A stretch of DNA of 64,000 bases from Confluentibacter citreus (lineage in GTDB: Bacteria; Bacteroidota; Bacteroidia; Flavobacteriales; Flavobacteriaceae): contig NZ_NIXN01000001.1 of NCBI RefSeq assembly GCF_002807055.1, positions 248,001 through 312,000 on the forward strand. The letters run 5' to 3'. Numbering within the stretch: the first letter of the stretch is position 1; each line of letters begins with the position of its first letter. The position numbers and the translations under genes were made by a program. The notes under the pieces were generated by a model that saw nothing but the letters and a program-made list of their open reading frames with translations, was not told where the DNA came from and searched no databases. Below, one piece after another: positions 18,371 through 26,204 of this stretch.

Positions 18371-19402
18371 ATGTACAAAATCAAACCAAACATATTACTT
18401 ATATATACTGGAGGCACCATAGGCATGGTACGAGACCCTGAAACAGGATCGTTGCGTGTTTTTGATTTTAAAAATCTTTTGGATAAAATTCCGGAACTAC
18501 AACAATTGGAATGTCACGTAAAAACATTTTCATTCAAAGAGCCTATAGATTCTAGTAACATGAACCCAAATTATTGGGTACAAATTGCAGACATCATAGA
18601 ATCTCATTATAGTACATTTGATGGCTTTGTAGTATTACATGGAAGCGATACCATGAGTTATACATCTTCAGCATTAAGTTTTATGCTAGAGAATTTAGCC
18701 AAGCCAGTTATTTTCACGGGCTCCCAATTGCCTATTGGAGATTTACGAACCGATGCTAAAGAAAATTTGATAACGGCAGTAGAACTAGCATCTTTACATA
18801 CGGATGGAAAGCCAGTAATTACAGAAGTATGTTTGTATTTTGAATATAAATTATACCGAGCCAATAGAACCACTAAAATTAATGCTGAAAACTTTGAAGC
18901 TTTTGCATCTTCCAATTATCCGGAGTTAGCAGAATCTGGAGTTCATTTAAAAATTAATTATCAATATTTATTGAAGGCGCCTGTAAACCTACCTCTTAAA
19001 GTTCATAAAACCTTAGATACAAATATTGCCTTAATTAAACTGTTTCCCGGCATAACAGAAACGTTCTTAAAAACCATATTAAACACGCCGCATATAAAAG
19101 GTGTTATTTTAGAAACATTTGGTGCCGGCAATTGTATGACGGAAAGATGGTTTATAGATTTGTTAAAGGAAGCAATATTAAAAGGAATATATATTATTAA
19201 CATAACCCAATGTATTGCGGGAAGCGTTAATATGGGTCAATACGAAACCAGCAGCCAACTTAAAGAGATAGGGGTTATTTCAGGAAGAGACATGACTACA
19301 GAATCTGCTATTTGTAAACTTATGCACATATTATCGGAGGGTATTTCTTATAAAGAGTTCAAAACAAAGTATGAAATGTCATTACATGGAGAATTGTCAT
19401 AA
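18371..19402 (+). CDS. ansA: Type I L-asparaginase
   Basis: Cytosolic asparaginase releasing ammonia from asparagine (343 aa; no signal peptide, as in type I enzymes). The first catalytic motif IYTGGTIG carries the nucleophile-equivalent T16. The second motif reads LHGSDTMSYT, so the usual Thr of the GTD triad is Ser92, next to D93, a conservative change. The long C-terminal domain begins around residue 215. It follows the TatD gene by 3 bp. No terminator was recognised before the tRNA gene. Confidence 0.92.
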   Translation: MYKIKPNILLIYTGGTIGMVRDPETGSLRVFDFKNLLDKIPELQQLECHVKTFSFKEPIDSSNMNPNYWVQIADIIESHYSTFDGFVVLHGSDTMSYTSSALSFMLENLAKPVIFTGSQLPIGDLRTDAKENLITAVELASLHTDGKPVITEVCLYFEYKLYRANRTTKINAENFEAFASSNYPELAESGVHLKINYQYLLKAPVNLPLKVHKTLDTNIALIKLFPGITETFLKTILNTPHIKGVILETFGAGNCMTERWFIDLLKEAILKGIYIINITQCIAGSVNMGQYETSSQLKEIGVISGRDMTTESAICKLMHILSEGISYKEFKTKYEMSLHGELS

Positions 19403-19476
19403 AATTAACTTTTAAAGTTTTAGCATTTAACAATTTTTTTGTTATTTGCCTGCCTAAAATAAAATTCTCAGAATAA

Positions 19477-19564
19477 AGAGAGGTGGCCGAGTGGTCGAAG
19501 GCGCACGCCTGGAAAGTGTGTATACGCCACAAGCGTATCGAGGGTTCGAATCCCTTCCTCTCTG
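19477..19564 (+). tRNA. tRNA-Ser (anticodon GGA)
   Basis: An 88-nt cloverleaf. Acceptor arms AGAGAGG (19477-19483) and CCTCTCT (19557-19563) pair fully, with G discriminator at 19564. The anticodon loop CTGGAAA places GGA at 19511-19513. The long variable arm (TATACGC with GCGTATC) is the class II feature expected for serine. The T arm GAGGGTTCGAATCCCTT is intact. The CCA end is not encoded. Confidence 0.97.
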
Positions 19565-19635
19565 CTGATATTTTTATTTTTTTAACGTATTTTTTTATAT
19601 CTTTAACACTTTAACTAATAAATTAAGATTTGAAC

Positions 19636-20406
19636 ATGAAAAGATTATTTTCTATCCTTGCCATATCAGGAATGATGGCTTTTGGAACTGTTAATGCAAC
19701 TACAAATGCAACCACTAGTGCAGCCCTAACCACTGTATCTAGTACAACACAAGAAGAGGCTCCTGCTGCTGAAGAGCTAGGGTTTCATCAAGAATTAAAA
19801 AAGAGGTTTATTGAGGGAGGCCCAGGATTCATGGGGATTGTATTATTATGTTTAATTCTTGGCTTGGCTATAGCTATTGAGAGAATTATCTTTTTAAACC
19901 TTTCTACAACAAACACAAAAAAATTAACACAAGATGTAGAAGATGCTTTAGCTTCTGGTGGTGTTGAAGCTGCAAAAGAAGTTTGTAGAAATACAAAAGG
20001 TCCTATCGCTTCTATTTACTATCAAGGTCTAGACAGAACTGACGAAGGTTTAGAAGCTGCTGAAAAAGCGGTTGTAGCTTATGGTGGTGTACAAATGGGA
20101 CAGTTAGAGAAAAACGTGTCTTGGATTTCATTATTTATCGCATTAGCACCGATGCTTGGATTCATGGGTACAGTAATCGGGATGATTGATGCATTCGATA
20201 AAATTGAAGCAGCAGGAGATATGAACCCAGCTTTAGTAGCAGGTGGTATTAAAATCGCCCTTTTAACTACGGTATTTGGTCTTATTGTTGCTATTATACT
20301 TCAAATATTTTACAATTACATCATTGCTAAAATTGATAGCATTGTTAACGATATGGAAGATGCTTCTATCACGTTAATGGATTTGCTAATCAGACAAAAG
20401 AAGTAA
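19636..20406 (+). CDS. exbB: ExbB/TolQ/MotA-family proton channel subunit
   Basis: Inner-membrane subunit of the TonB energising complex (256 aa). An alanine/threonine-rich N-terminal leader (1-45) resembles a cleaved signal peptide, as often seen in Bacteroidota ExbB. Hydrophobic helices lie near 65-90, 160-185 and 205-230. The MotA/ExbB signature APMLGFMGTVIGMIDAFDKIE spans about 173-193. A TTG codon 6 bp upstream is also in frame, but the ATG at 19636 is preferred. It heads a four-gene operon with a 4-TM protein and two ExbD genes, and probably powers the TonB receptors encoded elsewhere in the window. Confidence 0.9.
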   Translation: MKRLFSILAISGMMAFGTVNATTNATTSAALTTVSSTTQEEAPAAEELGFHQELKKRFIEGGPGFMGIVLLCLILGLAIAIERIIFLNLSTTNTKKLTQDVEDALASGGVEAAKEVCRNTKGPIASIYYQGLDRTDEGLEAAEKAVVAYGGVQMGQLEKNVSWISLFIALAPMLGFMGTVIGMIDAFDKIEAAGDMNPALVAGGIKIALLTTVFGLIVAIILQIFYNYIIAKIDSIVNDMEDASITLMDLLIRQKK

Positions 20407-20427
20407 TCATTATTAAAAAACAAATTT

Positions 20428-20856
20428 ATGGATTTACATAAAATATTAAAGATTGTAGCCATCATTCTTAGTGTCATTGGTGCAGGACTTGCGCTAGTGA
20501 TTATATCAGGAGATGAAGCTACTGCGAAAAATATGAGTGGAAATATGCTAATGGTTGCTTATGTAATTTTAGCAATTGTACTTATATTAGTTTTAATTTA
20601 TGTGATAAAAGGATTGTTCTCTGGAAACATCAAAAAGACATTAATGTCTGTTGGAGCTTTTGTAGCTGTCATCCTTATATCATATATCTTATCATCTGGC
20701 ACAGATTTAGACTTAACACCATTTAACAGCAAAGGATTGGGTATTACCGAAGCCGTATCTAAAAATGTAGGAGCAGGTTTAATTGCTTTTTATATTTTAG
20801 GGTTTCTAGCAATAGCATCTATGGTCTTTTCTGGATTTAAAAAAATATCTAAATAA
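20428..20856 (+). CDS. Four-helix inner-membrane protein of the exb operon
   Basis: Unknown function, 142 aa. Four hydrophobic helices are seen near residues 7-28, 40-63, 70-92 and 115-137, separated by short polar loops, with no recognisable catalytic motif. It sits 21 bp after exbB and 2 bp before the first exbD, so it is almost surely cotranslated with them. I infer an accessory or stabilising subunit of the ExbB-ExbD complex, based on position alone. Confidence 0.75.
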   Translation: MDLHKILKIVAIILSVIGAGLALVIISGDEATAKNMSGNMLMVAYVILAIVLILVLIYVIKGLFSGNIKKTLMSVGAFVAVILISYILSSGTDLDLTPFNSKGLGITEAVSKNVGAGLIAFYILGFLAIASMVFSGFKKISK

Positions 20857-20858
20857 TT

Positions 20859-21473
20859 ATGGCAAAAAGAGCAGCACCCGAAGTTAATGCAGGCTCAATG
20901 GCCGACATTGCTTTCTTATTATTAATATTTTTCTTGGTAACTACTACCATTCCTAAAGATTCAGGGATTAGTAGAAAACTACCTCCTATTGATGATACTG
21001 AAACAGAGCCACCTATTATCAGACAAAAGAACATTTTTACTGTTCTAATTAATAATAGAGACCAATTGATGGTAGAAGAAAATCTAATGGAAATCAAGGA
21101 TTTAAGAGCAGCAGCTGTTGAGTTTTTGGATAATAACGGTGATGGCACTTGCAGTTTCTGTCAAGGTAAAAGGGACCCATCGTCTTCAGACAACCCAACA
21201 GATAAAGCAGTAATCTCTTTGGCAAATGAAAGAGAAACATCTTATGCGGCATATATCTCAGTTCAAAATGAATTGGTAGCAGCTTACAATGAGTTAAGAA
21301 ATAGAAGAGCCCTTGAAATAGGATCGCAAAAAGGATTTCCTAATATGAACTTTCTTGAAATGCAAGCTAAACTTGAAGATGTAAGATGGGGTGGTAATAA
21401 AACTAAGTTAAAAGAAGTTATTGAGCAGATACAAGTAGAGATTCCTCAAAAATTATCGGAAGTAGCAAAATAA
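20859..21473 (+). CDS. exbD: ExbD/TolR-family protein with long periplasmic domain
   Basis: Single-span inner-membrane protein (204 aa, longer than the usual 130-150). The helix at about 15-33 contains the proton-path Asp, D16 in SMADIAFLLL. The periplasmic part contains an extra stretch around residues 90-175 with a CSFC motif (C98 and C101), a serine/proline/asparagine-rich loop and a helical segment rich in Glu and Arg. The ExbD fold continues to the C-terminus (LKEVIEQIQVEIPQKL). It is followed 25 bp later by a second exbD. Confidence 0.88.
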   Translation: MAKRAAPEVNAGSMADIAFLLLIFFLVTTTIPKDSGISRKLPPIDDTETEPPIIRQKNIFTVLINNRDQLMVEENLMEIKDLRAAAVEFLDNNGDGTCSFCQGKRDPSSSDNPTDKAVISLANERETSYAAYISVQNELVAAYNELRNRRALEIGSQKGFPNMNFLEMQAKLEDVRWGGNKTKLKEVIEQIQVEIPQKLSEVAK

Positions 21474-21498
21474 CTTTCATTTAGAAAAAACAACAATT

Positions 21499-21981
21499 AT
21501 GGCAAAATTTAATAAAAAAAAGGATGGAGATTTACCTCCAGTAAATACAGCAGCATTGCCTGATATTGTATTCATGTTGTTATTCTTCTTCATGGTGGCT
21601 ACGGTAATGAGAGAGAACACTCTTAAAATAGCTAATATTTTACCTTTAGCAAATCAAGTAGAAAAACTAGATAAGAAGAATCCAATAAGTTATATATATA
21701 TTGGAAAACCTAGTGACAATTACACTTCTAAATTTGGTACGGAAGCCAGAATACAGTTAAATGATGACTTTGCTGATGTAAGCGAAATAATCCCTTTTAT
21801 AAACCAAGAAAGAGCCGCTTTAAGAGAAGAACTTATCCCTTTTTTAACAGTATCTTTAAAGGTTGATAAAAAATCTAATATGGGTATAGTTGGTGATGTT
21901 AAGCAAGAGCTAAGAAAAGCTAACGCTTTAAAAATAAACTATACTACTGGAACAGGAGATGTGTCAGCAAACACTGAATAA
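21499..21981 (+). CDS. exbD: ExbD/TolR-family protein, second copy
   Basis: Second biopolymer transport subunit (160 aa). The conserved helix AALPDIVFMLLFFFMVATVM lies at about 18-37, with the proton-path D22. The periplasmic domain follows, with VDKKSNMGIVGDVKQELRKANALKINYTT as the ExbD terminal element, here without the long insert of the first copy. Having two unlike ExbD proteins suggests a heteromeric pair, as is common in Bacteroidota. A 15-bp terminator stem lies 20 bp past the stop. Confidence 0.9.
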   Translation: MAKFNKKKDGDLPPVNTAALPDIVFMLLFFFMVATVMRENTLKIANILPLANQVEKLDKKNPISYIYIGKPSDNYTSKFGTEARIQLNDDFADVSEIIPFINQERAALREELIPFLTVSLKVDKKSNMGIVGDVKQELRKANALKINYTTGTGDVSANTE

Positions 21982-22001
21982 CAACTTCTGTAAAATTGAA
22001 T

Positions 22002-22035
22002 AAAAAAAGCGCTTCTTTTCAGAAGCGCTTTTTTT
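22002..22035. terminator. Bidirectional terminator between exbD and hflX
   Basis: Arms 22002-22016 and 22021-22035 form a perfect 15-bp stem (core AGCGCTTCT) over a TTTC loop, with A-run and T-run at the ends. It serves the convergent exb operon and hflX, whose stop codon at 22034 lies in the right arm. Confidence 0.9.
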
Positions 22036-23251
22036 ATTCTTGGTTTGGATCATAATCCGGATACAAAAACTTGTTGTACGGAAAACGAGTGACATGAATT
22101 TCTCGAACTTCATCGTAGATCCTCTTTTTAAAATCTTCTAAATTTTGTTTGTTTAATGCTGAAATAAATAAAGCATTGTTTTTGCCTACTCTACCCATCC
22201 AAGTGCGTTTCCATTCGTCTAAACTATAATTCGCTTTGGTTCTTACAGCAATTAAATCATCCTTATCAAAAGGTTCGGCTTCATACGCATCAATCTTATT
22301 GAATACCATAATGGTGGGCTTATCATTACTTTTAATTTCACCTAAAATCTTATTTACAGATTCTATATGTTCTTCAAAATTAGGATGCGAAATATCTACT
22401 ACATGAAGCAACAAATCAGCTTCCCTAACTTCATCAAGTGTGCTTTTAAAACTTTCTACCAACTGAGTTGGTAATTTTCTAATAAAACCAACTGTATCGC
22501 TTAACAAAAAGGGAAGATTTTGAATCACCACTTTTCTAACAGTAGTATCTAATGTGGCAAACAATTTATTTTCGGCAAACACTTCGCTTTTACTAATCAC
22601 GTTCATTAAGGTCGATTTACCAACATTAGTATAACCAACCAAAGCAACTCTTACCATAGCGCCACGATTACCGCGTTGCACAGACATTTGTTTGTCTATG
22701 GTTTTAATACGTTCTTTTAAAAGCGCGATTTTATCACGTACAATACGTCTATCTGTTTCAATTTCAGTCTCACCGGGACCACGCATACCAATACCTCCCT
22801 TTTGTCGCTCAAGATGCGTCCACATCCCTCTTAATCGAGGTAATAAATATTCGCATTGTGCCAATTCCACCTGTGTTCGGGCATAACTAGTTTGGGCACG
22901 TTGCGCAAAAATATCGAGTATTAAATTGGTTCTATCCAATACTTTGCAATTAAGTATTTTACTAATATTGCGTTCTTGGGCAGACGAAAGCTCATCGTCA
23001 AAAATGGCGGTTCCTATATTGTTCTCGTCGATATATTGTTTTATCTCTTCAATTTTACCCGTTCCCATAAAGGTTTTAGGGTTGGGCATGTCCATCTTTT
23101 GTGTAAAGCGCTTTACGGCATAACCTCCCGCCGTAAACGTTAAAAATTCCAACTCATCTAAGTATTCCTTAGATTTATCTTCATCTTGATCTTTAGTTAC
23201 AATGCCTATTAAAACAGCTCTTTCTAAAGTAATATCTTTCTTTTCTAACAT
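22034..23251 (-). CDS. hflX: GTPase HflX
   Basis: Ribosome-associated GTPase of the HflX family (405 aa) that splits or rescues stalled ribosomes. The N-terminal HflX domain spans about 30-125. A glycine-rich linker GGIGMRGPGETEIETDRR near 155-175 is followed by the G domain with P-loop GYTNVGKST near 210, G3 DTVGFIRKLP near 255 and G4 FNKIDA near 325. Length is family-typical. A -7 box (TAACTTTG on the minus strand, 23268-23275) lies 17 bp before the ATG. Single gene, divergent from the EEP-family gene. Confidence 0.95.
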   Translation of the reverse strand: MLEKKDITLERAVLIGIVTKDQDEDKSKEYLDELEFLTFTAGGYAVKRFTQKMDMPNPKTFMGTGKIEEIKQYIDENNIGTAIFDDELSSAQERNISKILNCKVLDRTNLILDIFAQRAQTSYARTQVELAQCEYLLPRLRGMWTHLERQKGGIGMRGPGETEIETDRRIVRDKIALLKERIKTIDKQMSVQRGNRGAMVRVALVGYTNVGKSTLMNVISKSEVFAENKLFATLDTTVRKVVIQNLPFLLSDTVGFIRKLPTQLVESFKSTLDEVREADLLLHVVDISHPNFEEHIESVNKILGEIKSNDKPTIMVFNKIDAYEAEPFDKDDLIAVRTKANYSLDEWKRTWMGRVGKNNALFISALNKQNLEDFKKRIYDEVREIHVTRFPYNKFLYPDYDPNQE

Positions 23252-23325
23252 AAAAAAAATTAATGTACAAAGTTACATAATTGTAGCCATTGAAATTTTT
23301 ATATTTTTAGCGTTTCTTTGCATTT

Positions 23326-24294
23326 ATGACAGATTCTTCAGAAGACATTTTGGTGAGACATGATATGCAAACCATGGCATTTTATAATTGTGAAAACTTG
23401 TTTGATGTGTATGATGACATAAGAACCAACGATAACGATTACACGCTTACTTCTGTAAAAAAATGGACTTACCAACGGTATGAAAACAAGCTGAGAAAAC
23501 TAAGTTTTGCCATCTCTAATATTGGAAGGAAAGAGACCGGAAAACACCCAGCATTGGTGGGATTGGCAGAAATTGAAAACGCCAAAGTTGTTAAAGACCT
23601 TATTGCCCAACCAAACCTTGAACGTTGTCATTATAGTTACATACACTACAATTCTTTGGATGAACGTGGTATCGATGTGGCATTGATTTATGACAGAACC
23701 ATTTTTAAAGTAATCCATTCTGAAACGTTTTCAATTGACCTAGTTAATGACCATGGTCATTTAGACTTTACTAGAGACATATTATTGGTAAGTGGGTTGT
23801 TGGATGGGGAAAAGATTCATGTTATTATAAACCATTGGTCATCCAGGCGTGAAGGCGAAAAAGAAACCGAGCATAAACGAATGGCTTTTAGCAATAAAGT
23901 AAGCGAGATTATAGGCCTTAAAAGAACAGAGGATGCTAATGCTAAAATTGTTATCATGGGTGATTTTAATGATGAACCCTTTAATACCAGTATAAAAAAT
24001 TTGGTTGACGCCAACCAATTATACAACCCGATGGGGACGCTTCGTTCTTTTAGTAGAGGCTCAACCATACACAATAGAAAATGGAATTTATTTGACCAAA
24101 TTATTCTTTCCATCAACTTTTTCAAGAACTCAGACAACCAGTTTGAGTTTTTTAAAGCCGATATTTTTGATGACGACTTTTTAAAGACTTTTAGAGGTCA
24201 TTATAAAGGCTCCCCTTTCAGAACTTATATAGGTAAAAAATATGCTGGGGGTTATAGCGACCATTTTCCGGTGTATGCTATTCTTAAAAGGTAA
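23326..24294 (+). CDS. Endonuclease/exonuclease/phosphatase-family protein (no signal peptide)
   Basis: EEP-fold metal-dependent phosphoesterase (322 aa) of unknown substrate. Conserved elements: FYNCENLFD near residue 20, AEIENAK near 82, DERGIDVALIYD near 112, NHWSSRREGE near 170, MGDFNDEPF near 208, and the terminal SDHFPVYA, matching DNase I-like catalytic motifs. No signal peptide is visible, in contrast to its paralogue at 36458-37558, with which it shares all these motifs. It follows hflX divergently and stands apart from the signalling genes that converge on it. Confidence 0.85.
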   Translation: MTDSSEDILVRHDMQTMAFYNCENLFDVYDDIRTNDNDYTLTSVKKWTYQRYENKLRKLSFAISNIGRKETGKHPALVGLAEIENAKVVKDLIAQPNLERCHYSYIHYNSLDERGIDVALIYDRTIFKVIHSETFSIDLVNDHGHLDFTRDILLVSGLLDGEKIHVIINHWSSRREGEKETEHKRMAFSNKVSEIIGLKRTEDANAKIVIMGDFNDEPFNTSIKNLVDANQLYNPMGTLRSFSRGSTIHNRKWNLFDQIILSINFFKNSDNQFEFFKADIFDDDFLKTFRGHYKGSPFRTYIGKKYAGGYSDHFPVYAILKR

Positions 24295-24333
24295 TATTAA
24301 ACTTCCTTAAATAATCTCCCTTGTAATAAAATT

Positions 24334-24741
24334 TTACTCATTAACCAAAGGCTGCAAAACACTATTTAAAGAATTAACAGATAAAGGTTTTGAAAGCGTG
24401 TCTTTAACAAAACCATAAGCTTTTGCACGTTTTATATCATCTAGATCTGTTGAGGACGTCACTACAAAAATGGTTATATTATTATTACGTATAATACCTT
24501 TTTTTTTAATAGCATCTAAAAACTGCCAACCATTATATACAGGCATATTAATATCCAATAAAACAATATATTGGTTTTCAATACTATAATTTCTATTTAA
24601 AAACTCCAATGCCAATTTTCCATGTAAAGATGAGCTCACACTCAACCCTGGATAGACCTTATTAATCATCCTGGTAAAAATGACATGAAAAATAGGATCG
24701 TCGTCTATTAATAACACGTGTTTATTCACTCTCCAACCCAT
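24334..24741 (-). CDS. Single-domain response regulator
   Basis: CheY-like receiver only (135 aa). The acid pocket LLIDDDP lies at about 10-16, the phospho-acceptor is D63 in IVLLDINMP, and the switch Thr and Lys are in FVVTSST and LSKPLS. The ATG at 24741 overlaps the upstream gene by 20 bp; an in-frame GTG at 24729, with an 8-bp overlap, is an alternative start giving MNKHVLLIDDD. It is the last gene of the minus-strand signalling cluster and has no output domain, so it probably relays phosphate or binds a protein target. Confidence 0.9.
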   Translation of the reverse strand: MGWRVNKHVLLIDDDPIFHVIFTRMINKVYPGLSVSSSLHGKLALEFLNRNYSIENQYIVLLDINMPVYNGWQFLDAIKKKGIIRNNNITIFVVTSSTDLDDIKRAKAYGFVKDTLSKPLSVNSLNSVLQPLVNE

Positions 24742-25744
24742 TTAAATTCAACAATTTGGCTTCACTTACAATGTTTCGTACTATAACGTCCATTTCGTTC
24801 CCAGACAACTTCAGTTGGTTGATTAAATACGGCAAATCCTCTGAATTAAAGGATTCGAGTTCGATAAGATTAATGATTCCTAAAATTCGCGATAAAGGAG
24901 CACGAACTACGTGGGATTGTGTCCAAGCAATGTCCTTTAATTTAACGTTCTGCTCTTCAATCTTTTTTGTATATTCTAATTTGTCCGTTACATCATTTGC
25001 TAGTACCAACCTTACCCATTTATCATTGTATTCAATATCACTACTATAAATTTCAACATAAATATTTTTTCCAGACCTAAGTCTGTGTACAAAAACCCCT
25101 GCAAAGCCATTAACTCCTTTTAATCCATGTTCGTTTACACTATCTTCTAAATATCTAATTTGATTTTTGGGTCTAATATCCTTTAGTGTCATGCTTCTAA
25201 ATTCCTCTAAAGTATAACCATATTTAACTATGGCCGCTTGATTTACATCCAAAAAAAACAAAGAGGAAGTATCGTATAGCCACATGGGTTGAGGACTCAA
25301 ATTAAATAAATCTTGATATGTTTTTTTAGTTTTATTAAGACCTCTTATATAGCTTTTTCGTTCGAGGGAATAAATGATGGTCTTATATAGAATTTCTGGG
25401 TTAATTTCATCTTTAATCAAAAAATCTGAAACTCCCAGAGACAGTATCTTTCTCGCTAAATCAATATCGGTATATCCGGTTAAAATAATTATTGGGATGT
25501 CGGACGTATTCTGTTGGATTTTTTCCGCCAATACTTCTCCATGAAGATCAGGTAGTACCAAATCCAAAAGGATGATGTCTATTTTTTTATCAGACTTTAT
25601 TGTGACGAGTGCCGATTCGAATGATTCCTCGTGAAAAATTCGTATAGCTTCAAATTTTTCAAGGAGATGATCTTCTAGCAACACAAAATCTCCAAGATTA
25701 TCCTCAATTATTAAAATTGAGAGTGACAGGCTATCCTTGATCAT
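24722..25744 (-). CDS. Receiver-PAS-HisKA hybrid lacking an ATPase domain
   Basis: Signalling protein of 340 aa: receiver domain at about 8-128 with phospho-acceptor D61 (IILLDLVLPDLHGE), PAS domain at about 143-258 (QDLFNLSPQPMWLYDTSSLF onward), then a HisKA-like helix pair with H278 in WTQSHVVRAPLSRILG. The frame ends 62 residues past that His, at the dimerisation helices, with no HATPase domain, and the next gene does not supply one. It could be a phosphotransfer element or a regulatory partner of the large kinase. It overlaps the downstream receiver gene. Confidence 0.88.
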   Translation of the reverse strand: MIKDSLSLSILIIEDNLGDFVLLEDHLLEKFEAIRIFHEESFESALVTIKSDKKIDIILLDLVLPDLHGEVLAEKIQQNTSDIPIIILTGYTDIDLARKILSLGVSDFLIKDEINPEILYKTIIYSLERKSYIRGLNKTKKTYQDLFNLSPQPMWLYDTSSLFFLDVNQAAIVKYGYTLEEFRSMTLKDIRPKNQIRYLEDSVNEHGLKGVNGFAGVFVHRLRSGKNIYVEIYSSDIEYNDKWVRLVLANDVTDKLEYTKKIEEQNVKLKDIAWTQSHVVRAPLSRILGIINLIELESFNSEDLPYLINQLKLSGNEMDVIVRNIVSEAKLLNLNGLESE

Positions 25745-25777
25745 TATACCTCGTTTTAAATTTCGACAAAGATAAGC

Positions 25778-26203
25778 TTAGTTTGCCAGTTTTGAAAGTT
25801 GTAACCAAAACTCCTCAATTTTTAAAATGACTTTTAAAAAATCTTCCATGTCAATGGGTTTGGTTACATAACTATTACTATGATTTTCATAGGCCTTATT
25901 AACATCTTTTTGACTGGAAGACGTAGTAAGAATTATTACTGGTATTTTCTTTAGTGAAGCATCCTCTTTAATTTTTTTTAGTACATCATGGCCATTGTAA
26001 ACAGGAATGTTAATATCCAGAAGAATTAAATCAGGACGCCTTTCTTCTACAAATTCTCCTCTTTTAAAAAGAAAATCAAGTGCATCCGCACCATTTCTTA
26101 CCACGCTAATATTTGTTCTTATTTTACTTTCTTCAAAAGCATCAAGGGTAAGAACAATATCGCCTTCATTATCTTCAACCAATAATATATGGACTTCTTT
26201 CAT
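25778..26203 (-). CDS. Rcp1-like single-domain response regulator
   Basis: Receiver-only protein (141 aa) with the features of the Rcp1 group that partners phytochrome-like kinases: the LLVEDNEGDIVLT start, the phospho-acceptor D63 in LILLDINIP, the LTTSSSQKDV switch segment and the NSYVTKPID lysine. The frame extends 22 codons upstream into the kinase gene, but the ATG at 26203 gives a canonical receiver start, 1 bp after the kinase stop. That spacing suggests translational coupling, making it the prime candidate acceptor of the kinase phosphoryl group. Confidence 0.92.
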   Translation of the reverse strand: MKEVHILLVEDNEGDIVLTLDAFEESKIRTNISVVRNGADALDFLFKRGEFVEERRPDLILLDINIPVYNGHDVLKKIKEDASLKKIPVIILTTSSSQKDVNKAYENHSNSYVTKPIDMEDFLKVILKIEEFWLQLSKLAN

Positions 26204-26204
26204 A

